From positions 1-27,069 of the forward strand of contig NZ_QFRA01000027.1 of the NCBI RefSeq assembly GCF_003243515.1: 27,069 nucleotides of DNA, written 5' to 3'. The notes under the pieces are model-generated. The model worked only from the letters and a program-made list of their open reading frames with translations, was not told the DNA's origin and made no database searches. Both the position numbers and the translations under genes were made by a program. This document shows, piece by piece, positions 14,630 to 21,501 of this stretch (within the stretch, counting starts at the first letter, position 1; every line of letters starts with the position of its first letter). This stretch comes from Corynebacterium kroppenstedtii (lineage in GTDB: Bacteria; Actinomycetota; Actinomycetes; Mycobacteriales; Mycobacteriaceae).

Positions 14630-15643
14630 TTAAGCGGTTTCGTCTAACGGGTTAGCGATCCAGCTCATCACGGAGCGCATGTCTTTACCTGCCTTCTCCA
14701 GCGGGTGGTTCGCGTATTCCTCGCGCAGACCCTTCAGACCAGGCTGACCAGCGTCGACATCCTTGAACATGGCGTCGACGAAGGTGCCGTCCTGAATCTC
14801 AGAAAGAACCTTCTTCATCGACTCCTTGACGTGGTCGTCAATGATCTTTGGTCCGGAAACATAGCCACCGAACTCAGCGGTTTCCGAGATCGAGTAGTTC
14901 ATGTTCGACAGGCCACCCTCGAAGATAAGGTCCACGATCAGCTTCATCTCGTGGCAGACCTCGAAGAACGCCATCTCCGGTGCGTAACCAGCTTCAACGA
15001 GAACCTCGAAGCCCGTCATCATCAGCTTTTCCAAGCCACCACAGAGGACTGCCTGCTCACCGAAGAGGTCGGTTTCGGTCTCTTCGCGGAAGGTGGTCTC
15101 GATAACCCCTGCACGCCCAGCGCCGATAGCAGCTGCATAGGACAGTGCCAAAGCTGTACCCTCACCGGTCGGGTCATTTTCCACGGCAATCAACGACGGA
15201 ACTCCCTTGCCCTCCGTAAACTGGCGACGAACCAGGTGGCCGGGGCCCTTCGGTGCAACCATGCCCACCGTGACTCCCTTAGGAGCAACGATCTTCTTGA
15301 AGTGAATGTTCAAGCCGTGGGCGAAGAAAATAGCGTCACCATCCTTCAGATGAGGCTCGATCTCCTTCTCGAAGATCGCGATTTGCGACGTATCGGGGGC
15401 CAGGATCATGATCAAATCTGCCCATTCAGCGGCCTCAGCGTTAGAGAGCACTTCGAAGCCAGCTTCTTTGGCCTTTTCCGCGGACTTGGAACCTTCGCGC
15501 AGGCCGATACGAACTTCGACGCCAGAGTCGCGCAAGCACTTAGCGTGTGCGTGGCCCTGTGAACCGTAGCCAATCACCGCTACTTTGCGGCCTTGGATAA
15601 TACTCAAGTCTGCGTCATCGTCGTAATAAGTTTTGATTGCCAC
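14630..15643 (-). CDS. ilvC: Ketol-acid reductoisomerase (class I, NADPH)
   Basis: Rearranges and reduces acetolactate or acetohydroxybutyrate to the dihydroxy acids of valine and isoleucine synthesis, using Mg and NADPH. The 337-residue class I form shows the nucleotide-binding VAVIGYGSQGHAHA, NIHF, VAPKGPGHLVRRQF, the metal-binding DLFGEQAVLCGG and the C-terminal YSISETAEFGGY region. I chose the GTG at 15643, giving V/M-AIKTYYDDDADLS as in homologs, because AAAGGAG sits five bases upstream. A longer frame starting at ATG 15667 would place that Shine-Dalgarno inside the gene. It follows ilvN by 54 bases. A doubled TATGAT in that gap (15679-15689) may be the -10 of an internal promoter, as ilvC in C. 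glutamicum is known to have one. Confidence 0.95.
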   Translation of the reverse strand: MAIKTYYDDDADLSIIQGRKVAVIGYGSQGHAHAKCLRDSGVEVRIGLREGSKSAEKAKEAGFEVLSNAEAAEWADLIMILAPDTSQIAIFEKEIEPHLKDGDAIFFAHGLNIHFKKIVAPKGVTVGMVAPKGPGHLVRRQFTEGKGVPSLIAVENDPTGEGTALALSYAAAIGAGRAGVIETTFREETETDLFGEQAVLCGGLEKLMMTGFEVLVEAGYAPEMAFFEVCHEMKLIVDLIFEGGLSNMNYSISETAEFGGYVSGPKIIDDHVKESMKKVLSEIQDGTFVDAMFKDVDAGQPGLKGLREEYANHPLEKAGKDMRSVMSWIANPLDETA

Positions 15644-15697
15644 TGTAACTCCTTTCAAGAGTTCCATTTGTTGAGAAGATCATATCATAGGGTGAGA

Positions 15698-16195
15698 TTA
15701 TCGTTTGGGCATCATGGGCTTTGCACCACGACTTAAAGCAACCACCCCCGAATACACTTGTTCGCGGATACCGAAGGGCCGGAGGACATCCAACAAGGCA
15801 ACCAATTTCCCTGACTGCCCTGTCACCTCAATGACCACCGATTCAGGCGCCACATCGACCACACGAGCACGGAACAGATTGGCAGCGTCGACGACCTGTG
15901 CCCGGTTCTCATTATTCGCCGCAACCTTTACCATGAGCAGCGCACGAGACACCATTTGATCGTCCTTCTGCCGAATCACCTTCAGCACCGGGACCAATTT
16001 ATTGAGCTGCTTCGTGATCTGCTCGATGGACACTTCATCTGTTTCAACGACGATGGTGATCCGATTGACCCCCTCCAGATCAGTCGTTCCTGTCGTCATC
16101 GAAATGATGTTGAATGATCGCCGGGCGAACATCCCGGACAGCCGAGCAACAATGCCTGGCTGATCTTCCACTAAGAGACTCAATGTATGTTGCAT
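15698..16195 (-). CDS. ilvN: Acetohydroxyacid synthase small (regulatory) subunit
   Basis: Regulatory partner of IlvB; it activates the catalytic subunit and carries valine feedback inhibition. From the preferred ATG it has 165 residues. An N-terminal ACT domain (QHTLSLLVEDQPGIVARLSGMF then RSFNIISMTTG) is followed by the C-terminal ALS_ss domain ending in an LRPFGIREQVYSG-type segment. The frame stays open upstream to a TTG at 16279 inside ilvB, but homologs begin at this Met and the GAGGAG in the last ilvB codons is well placed for it. The gap to the ilvB stop is four bases, so the two subunits are coupled. Confidence 0.93.
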   Translation of the reverse strand: MQHTLSLLVEDQPGIVARLSGMFARRSFNIISMTTGTTDLEGVNRITIVVETDEVSIEQITKQLNKLVPVLKVIRQKDDQMVSRALLMVKVAANNENRAQVVDAANLFRARVVDVAPESVVIEVTGQSGKLVALLDVLRPFGIREQVYSGVVALSRGAKPMMPKR

Positions 16196-16199
16196 GCCC

Positions 16200-18155
16200 C
16201 TACTCCTCTCCCCTGCCGCGCTGGTCATCGGAGGCTGCGGTGGTTCCTTCAGCTGCCACCCGAGCCTGATCCTCTTCAATAACGTCGCTCACATCAGTAA
16301 CAGAATCTTCATCAATCATCTGGTCTGAGTCGAACAGCGGCCGCAGGTTGAGGGCGTACTGGATCTCATCATTGGAGTGTCCCGACGCAACCATCGGCCA
16401 CACTTGCGCATCCTCGCCAACGATGAAGTCAATAACCACAGGTCGGTCATTGATTTCGCGCGCTTTCTTGATCGTCGGCACGATCTCATCTTCCCGCGTA
16501 ACCCGGAAGCTCGCGCACCCCATCGACTCTGCCAACGACACAAAATCAGGCAAATACTCGCCCTTCGGGTGAAGGTCCGTGTGCGAATAATGGCTCTGGT
16601 AGAACAAATTCTGCCACTGACGAACCATGCCCAAGTTGCCGTTATTAATCACCGCAACTTTGATCGGAAGATCGTTGACCGCGCAAGTCACCAACTCCTG
16701 GTTGGTCATCTGGAAGCAACCATCACCATCGATCGCCCAGACTTCCTTCCCTGGCGAACCAGCTTGAGCACCCATCGCTGCGGGGACGGCATAGCCCATC
16801 GTCCCCAGGCCACCCGAGTTCAACCATGTCCGAGGCTGTTCATAATCGACGAACTGCGCCGCCCACATCTGGTGCTGCCCCACACCAGCGCAGTAAATCG
16901 CGTCGGGGCCAACTTCGTCGGAAATGGCCTTGATGACGGCTTGAGGAGCTAACTTGCCATCGTCGGGATTCTCCCATCCCAAGGCATAGGTCTTCTGCAA
17001 AGAATGGAGATAGTCAACCCAGCGGCTGCATTCAGGCTGCTTCAGGTTCTTCTTCTCGTACACGTCGGTCAGAGACTGAAGAACTTCTCGCGCATCCCCG
17101 ACGATGGGGACCTCGACCTCGCGGATCTTCCCGATCTCCGCAGGGTCAATATCCGCGTGGATAAACTTCGCCTCCGGAGCGAAGGACTCAACATCGCCAG
17201 TGACGCGATCGTCGAACCGCGTTCCGATTGCTATAACAACGTCGGCTTTCTGCAATGAAGCGACGGCCGAGACGCTGCCGTGCATTCCCGGCATGCCCAT
17301 ATGAAGCGGGTGGGAATCGGGGAACGACCCCAGTGCCATCAACGTCGTCACCACAGGAATACCCGTCTTCTCGACGAACTCCGCAAGCTCCACGCTGGCG
17401 TTAGCCTTGATCACCCCACCACCGACGTAGAGCACCGGGCGACGGGATTGTGCAATAAGGTCCACCGCCTGCTTGATCTTCCGAGAGTGTGGCGACGTCG
17501 TCGGCTTATAACCAGGAAGCTCCAGCTCAACAGGCCACTCAAACTCAGCGACTTGATTCTGAATATCCTTCGGCACGTCGACAAGCACCGGACCAGGCCG
17601 ACCAGTGGATGCCAAGTGGAATGCTTCCGCAATTAGACGCGGGATGTCCTCAACTTTGGTCACCATGAAGTTGTGCTTCGTGACGGGGAGGGTCACCCCG
17701 CAAATATCAGCTTCCTGGAACGCGTCGGTTCCCAATAAGTGCAGCCCCACCTGCCCAGTAATCGCGACGACCGGAACAGAGTCAATGTTGGCATCGGCCA
17801 GCGGCGTCACAAGGTTTGTCGCGCCGGGTCCTGATGTCGCAATGCACACGCCAACTTCACCGGTTGCTTGGGCATAACCAGTTGCGGCGTGGCCAGCACC
17901 CTGCTCGTGGCGCACCAGAATGTGATTGAGAGTGGTCGATTCGTAAAGGGCCTCGTAGAGGGGAAGAACAGCGCCACCCGGAAGGCCGAAAACAGTCCGG
18001 GTACCCAATACCTCGAGGGTACGGACAATAAGCTCTGCGCCGGTGAGCTTCTCTTTTCGGGCTTTCTGAGTGGGTTTGTTGGGTGCTCCCGACTGCGTTG
18101 CCACAGTTGAAGCCGCAACCGTCGCCGGAGTGGGCGGTTGAGAGGGGGCGTTCAC
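16200..18155 (-). CDS. ilvB: Acetohydroxyacid synthase large (catalytic) subunit
   Basis: ThDP-, FAD- and Mg-dependent enzyme forming acetolactate or acetohydroxybutyrate, the committed step to valine, leucine and isoleucine. The catalytic Glu lies in HILVRHEQGAGHAA. ATSGPGATNLVTP, the FAD/central domain IGTRFDDRVTGD and the ThDP signature GDGCFQM...NNGNLGMVRQW are all present. At 651 residues it is longer than typical. A Pro/Thr/Ala-rich N terminus of about 35 residues precedes the core, and an acidic tail (about 45 residues after NLRPLFDSDQ) follows it. It starts with GTG, with GAGGAG ten bases upstream. It is the first structural gene of ilvBNC and is controlled by the attenuator at 18271-18390. 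Confidence 0.95.
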   Translation of the reverse strand: MNAPSQPPTPATVAASTVATQSGAPNKPTQKARKEKLTGAELIVRTLEVLGTRTVFGLPGGAVLPLYEALYESTTLNHILVRHEQGAGHAATGYAQATGEVGVCIATSGPGATNLVTPLADANIDSVPVVAITGQVGLHLLGTDAFQEADICGVTLPVTKHNFMVTKVEDIPRLIAEAFHLASTGRPGPVLVDVPKDIQNQVAEFEWPVELELPGYKPTTSPHSRKIKQAVDLIAQSRRPVLYVGGGVIKANASVELAEFVEKTGIPVVTTLMALGSFPDSHPLHMGMPGMHGSVSAVASLQKADVVIAIGTRFDDRVTGDVESFAPEAKFIHADIDPAEIGKIREVEVPIVGDAREVLQSLTDVYEKKNLKQPECSRWVDYLHSLQKTYALGWENPDDGKLAPQAVIKAISDEVGPDAIYCAGVGQHQMWAAQFVDYEQPRTWLNSGGLGTMGYAVPAAMGAQAGSPGKEVWAIDGDGCFQMTNQELVTCAVNDLPIKVAVINNGNLGMVRQWQNLFYQSHYSHTDLHPKGEYLPDFVSLAESMGCASFRVTREDEIVPTIKKAREINDRPVVIDFIVGEDAQVWPMVASGHSNDEIQYALNLRPLFDSDQMIDEDSVTDVSDVIEEDQARVAAEGTTAASDDQRGRGEE

Positions 18156-18270
18156 GGTTTGGTGCTCTCCTCACTGTGTTATCAGGGGTATCAGCCTCAG
18201 CGGAACGTTATTCCCGACGGATGAGCGTGGTAGCGCCATCGTCGCGAGTTCCGATAAAGCATCGGATATG

Positions 18271-18302
18271 AAAAAAGCCCTTCTCGCGTGGTGCGAAAGG
18301 GC
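18271..18302 (-). terminator. Attenuator terminator of ilvBNC
   Basis: On the minus strand GCCCTTTCGC (18293-18302) pairs with GCGAGAAGGGC (18277-18287; one bulged base) and is followed by six T (18271-18276). It stands between the leader peptide and ilvB, so read-through is needed for expression. The upstream arm can instead pair with GAGAGGGCG (18328-18336) as an antiterminator (nine pairs, one G-T). Confidence 0.88.
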
Positions 18303-18323
18303 GGTGACGAGTAACCAGGAAAG

Positions 18324-18377
18324 CTAACGCCCTCTCGGTACTACAAGAATGATGGTGGTCATCGTTGCGCTCGTCAT
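18324..18377 (-). CDS. ilvBNC attenuator leader peptide
   Basis: A 17-codon frame, MTSATMTTIILVVPRGR, ends with TAG just before the attenuator hairpin. Ile-Ile-Leu-Val-Val are five consecutive codons for the products of the operon. When the charged tRNAs are short, a ribosome paused there would leave the antiterminator arm at 18328-18336 (in the Pro-Arg-Gly-Arg codons) free. A ribosome reaching the stop would cover it and let the terminator form. The core MTTIILVV resembles the C. glutamicum ilvB leader peptide as I remember it, so translation may instead begin at the second Met (18362). The first ATG lies at the predicted transcription start, suggesting leaderless translation. Confidence 0.85.
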   Translation of the reverse strand: MTSATMTTIILVVPRGR

Positions 18378-18384
18378 ATTTAGA

Positions 18385-18413
18385 ACTATAAGGGCACAGA
18401 CACGTCGGACCAA
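18385..18413 (-). promoter_or_regulatory. Promoter of the ilvBNC operon
   Basis: On the minus strand TTGGTC (18408-18413) and TATAGT (18385-18390) are separated by exactly 17 bases. The predicted start of transcription is at or within a base or two of the leader-peptide ATG at 18377. Confidence 0.75.
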
Positions 18414-18444
18414 CTAGGACCGCGAGAAATCACCGGAATTGCCC

Positions 18445-18585
18445 GATAATGGCGCACTATCACCCCCGAATGGTAAGAAACGCGCCAGAAAACGGGAGGA
18501 CGGCGAGCCACGCGGGACCGAACCGCCACTCCTCTACCATCCCCATGCTGATAGTTCACTGAGAATATTCACGGAGATCTGTGAA
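18445..18585. promoter_or_regulatory. Divergent ilvB / mscCG control region with two dyads
   Basis: About 200 bases between the ilvB promoter and the channel gene contain two imperfect dyads: GATAATGGCGCACTATC at 18445-18461, about 32 bases upstream of the ilvB -35, and TTCAC-8-GTGAA at 18568-18585, 54 bases before the channel ATG. Neither matches a site I can assign with confidence (the second is not the GlxR/CRP arrangement TGTGA...TCACA). Confidence 0.3.
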
Positions 18586-18638
18586 AAGATCATTTACATC
18601 GTGGCCAACCGCACAATCTCGTGACTAAGTTTAGGTCT

Positions 18639-20666
18639 ATGCCGTTCAAGTTCTATTTGACTTCCATGTGGGAGTGGGTGGCCAACACCGGCCTATCCCT
18701 TGCCATCTTGATCTGTATCGCCATACTCATACCGCGCATCGGCCGACTCGTAGTCCGATGGGCGACGATCAAGATGAATGAGCACGAAGAACGGCGTGGA
18801 GAGATCGCCGACACCGAAGGCTACAAAGGCCGGCTAGCTATCCTCGGCGCACTGGTCTACATCGCTGAGGCCATCGCCTTCTTCTTCGTCGCCATCCGGA
18901 TCCTTAAAGACTTCGGATTCTCGACGACGGGCGCAGCCGTTCCTGCAACCGTTGTTTCTGCCGCCGTTGCGTTTGGTGCGCAGAAAATCATTGCCGACTT
19001 CCTCGCCGGATTCTTCATCATTACCGAGCGGCAGTATGGCGTCGGTGACTGGGTCATCCTTCAAAATAAGGACGCCCCGGTCGAGGGAACAGTGACGGCT
19101 ATTACCCTGCGGTCGACCACGGTGAGGACGATCAACGGCCAGGAGGCGGTTGTGCCGAACTCGGTTCCACTGGTGGCTGTTAATGCTTCTTCCGGATGGG
19201 CGAAGGCTCAGATCGATATCCCCGTTCCTCTTACCGCAGGTGACAATACTGAGGACCTGAACGCGCTCTTCGACGGCTGCGTGAACCGCACTCTGGCTAA
19301 GCCTGAGATCGCGCGCCTCGTTAGCGACGACGCCGATGCCGTGAGCATCCTGCCCGCGCTAGATCTGATTCCGCCGACATCGGCGGGCGTTCCGTGGAGC
19401 ATCCAGTACCGCGTCCTTATTCGCGTTGAACCAGGACAGCAGTGGACCGTTGAGCGTGCTCTTCGGTCAGCTGTCATGGATGAAATGTGGGCATCGTATT
19501 CCCGGTCAACCATTGAGAGCTTACCCGGACTCACTCGGTCTTCGGGAGACTCGCACCATGCGCATGGTGATGGGCGTGATGATAAGCACAGTGGTGACGG
19601 TGCACACGCGTCAAAAGCGTCCGGCGCAGACAAGGCGACCAGCGGTGACAACACCCAGGCGTTGGACACAACACGTCGGTGGGCTGCGACGCTGCAACAC
19701 GAAGAAGACGAATTCGAAGGCCGGCCAACGACGTCGGATGTGCAAGGGCCTGCGTCATCAGGGACCACCTCTGGTGGCAGCGGGAATGCCGTCGGAAATG
19801 GCAGTGGCACTGCCAGCGATTCGGAAACCGTCGTCTTCCCCTCGACATCAGGCTCCGGATCAGGCTCAACGGTGGAAACGCGAGTCTTCTCAGCCGACGA
19901 TGACACCGCAGCTGCTGAACGTGCTGCCCAAGCCTCCGATCATGGGGTTAACCCGACCGATCGGGGTACCAGCAGCGCCGATGCTTCAGACGCAACAACG
20001 TCGAAAAAGGCAGAAGATACCCGTACGTCGCTAGAAAAAGAAGCGGAAGATGCGCAACAAAATGGGCTGTTCAGGAGGATTTCGTATGAGCGACGGATCC
20101 AACGGCTCTTCTCGATCGGCGGACGGTGCCGCGCATCAACCAGTGCCATCGTGCTGGTTCTCATCATCTTGGTGATCCTCCAAGGGCTCACCTATGACGG
20201 TGGTGACCGTGGCTCTGGAGTCCTGGCCCCCTCGTCGTTCCAATCGCGTTCCGACAAGAAGGACTCAGACGACAAGTCGGAGAGCCCGGCTCCCACGACG
20301 CCCGAGTCAAATACTCATTCTGAGAATCCGACCACGGAGCGGGATAGCAATAGCGAGAACGGCAGCAACACTCCAACTACAACGCCGAATCGCACGCAAC
20401 CCACGACGACCACCACGAATACGGAGAACAACCGGAACCAACAGAATTCCACGAATGGAAATCAAAATTCCGGCAATAACGGGAATGCGGGATCCAATTC
20501 CAACGGGGACAACTCCGATAACGGAGGGGCCAACCAACAGGACACCGACTCCAGCAATCAGGGCTCAAGGTCCGGCAACTCCAACAGTGGGAATGACAAC
20601 TCCGGCCAGATGAATCTGAGCCACGGTCAAGGTGACAACAACACAGCATCTACAATGGCCCCATGA
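18639..20666 (+). CDS. mscCG: MscS-family mechanosensitive channel, MscCG/YggB type (glutamate exporter)
   Basis: Membrane channel that opens on membrane tension; in C. glutamicum the ortholog exports glutamate. It has 675 residues from the preferred ATG. TM1 is at about 16-35, TM2 66-89 and the pore helix TM3 98-129 (ending GAQKIIADFLAGFFI), followed by the MscS beta domain (VGDWVIL...VEGTV, IPNS-like VVPNSV) and the cytoplasmic alpha/beta domain to about 300. A long disordered linker leads to FSIGGRCRAST and a fourth helix at about 500-518, the hallmark of MscCG. A 155-residue tail rich in Asn, Ser, Thr and Gly follows, predicted outside the membrane. Total length exceeds the roughly 530 residues I recall for C. 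glutamicum. An in-frame GTG at 18621 is an alternative start. Position between ilvB and ilvD supports orthology. Confidence 0.88.
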   Translation: MPFKFYLTSMWEWVANTGLSLAILICIAILIPRIGRLVVRWATIKMNEHEERRGEIADTEGYKGRLAILGALVYIAEAIAFFFVAIRILKDFGFSTTGAAVPATVVSAAVAFGAQKIIADFLAGFFIITERQYGVGDWVILQNKDAPVEGTVTAITLRSTTVRTINGQEAVVPNSVPLVAVNASSGWAKAQIDIPVPLTAGDNTEDLNALFDGCVNRTLAKPEIARLVSDDADAVSILPALDLIPPTSAGVPWSIQYRVLIRVEPGQQWTVERALRSAVMDEMWASYSRSTIESLPGLTRSSGDSHHAHGDGRDDKHSGDGAHASKASGADKATSGDNTQALDTTRRWAATLQHEEDEFEGRPTTSDVQGPASSGTTSGGSGNAVGNGSGTASDSETVVFPSTSGSGSGSTVETRVFSADDDTAAAERAAQASDHGVNPTDRGTSSADASDATTSKKAEDTRTSLEKEAEDAQQNGLFRRISYERRIQRLFSIGGRCRASTSAIVLVLIILVILQGLTYDGGDRGSGVLAPSSFQSRSDKKDSDDKSESPAPTTPESNTHSENPTTERDSNSENGSNTPTTTPNRTQPTTTTTNTENNRNQQNSTNGNQNSGNNGNAGSNSNGDNSDNGGANQQDTDSSNQGSRSGNSNSGNDNSGQMNLSHGQGDNNTASTMAP

Positions 20667-21451
20667 GTTCGACTCCGTCCGGCGAGCACACCCCAGGCTC
20701 TCACCCACGCCCACACCACGCACGACCAGGTCACGGTGCGGGCCGACAGGCATCTCGCCCTGCGGCATCCTCACCCCGCACACAGAAGGAAAAGATCAGG
20801 ACAACGACGACTATCCGTCCCGACAGAATGAACCTCATCGGTGCGATCATCATGCTCCTGATCTTCCTCATTTTCGTAGGCTATAAACCCGCCTACCTCT
20901 TCTGGGTGCTGATCTTCCCTATTCTTTTCGCCGTGTGGGTTCTCCGTGCTCGTACTGAGATCTCACCGACGGGTATTACCGCACGGTATCTTTTCCGCTC
21001 CAGCCGAACACTATCCTGGGATGACTTCTCCGGTATTCAGTTCAGCCGTGGCGGACGAGCCTTTGCCGTGCCGAATGGGCCGGATCAAGGGGCGACTGAT
21101 CACCCTGCGGAGCGCGGACGCACCAGCCGCCCCAGGCAAAAACGCGATACCATCGCATTGCCTGGAGTGACGTTTAATAACCTTCCGAAGCTGGCCAAGG
21201 CCTCCGGCGGACTCATCCCTGACCCTGTTACACCGGGGCGAAACCGCGATGATGACGAGTTGACCACCGTCAATCGCGACGGGTACGCCGTCGTCAAGAC
21301 CCGTGAAGAGGCGACGAAGGAGCACAATGCCAAACTCATCGCCGCCGAGATGGAACGACGACGCGCCGCCCAGCACTCCACATCCGACGAAACCTCGGAG
21401 ACAAGCCACCGCGACCAGTCAGACACACCGGAAAAACCTGACCAGGATTAG
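20663..21451 (+). CDS. Membrane-anchored PH-domain protein (bPH_6 type)
   Basis: 262 residues. A disordered Pro/His/Arg-rich N terminus (1-50) is followed by two closely spaced hydrophobic helices (about 58-73 and 77-95). Then comes a bacterial PH-like beta domain (RTEISPTGITARYLFRSSRTLSWDDFSGIQFS, about 97-180) and a charged C-terminal tail. Such proteins are common beside ilvD in corynebacteria and mycobacteria, but their role is not known to me. The ATG overlaps the channel stop codon (ATGA, 20663-20666), so translation is coupled to mscCG. The membrane and PH layout makes an accessory role for the channel conceivable, though this is inference. ilvD follows after 50 bases. Confidence 0.75.
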   Translation: MSSTPSGEHTPGSHPRPHHARPGHGAGRQASRPAASSPRTQKEKIRTTTTIRPDRMNLIGAIIMLLIFLIFVGYKPAYLFWVLIFPILFAVWVLRARTEISPTGITARYLFRSSRTLSWDDFSGIQFSRGGRAFAVPNGPDQGATDHPAERGRTSRPRQKRDTIALPGVTFNNLPKLAKASGGLIPDPVTPGRNRDDDELTTVNRDGYAVVKTREEATKEHNAKLIAAEMERRRAAQHSTSDETSETSHRDQSDTPEKPDQD

Positions 21452-21501
21452 CAGCGGCTGCCGACCATTCCAGACATCACACTGTTGAGGAGCCAACCCC
21501 C

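Noticed and set aside
16196..16279. Upstream TTG extension of ilvN
   Set aside because: It would add 28 residues encoded within ilvB with no homology; the internal Met fits the family start and has a good SD.
19426..20034. Plus-strand frame inside mscCG in a second phase
   Set aside because: It lies within the disordered linker coding region of the channel and has no start signal or domain.
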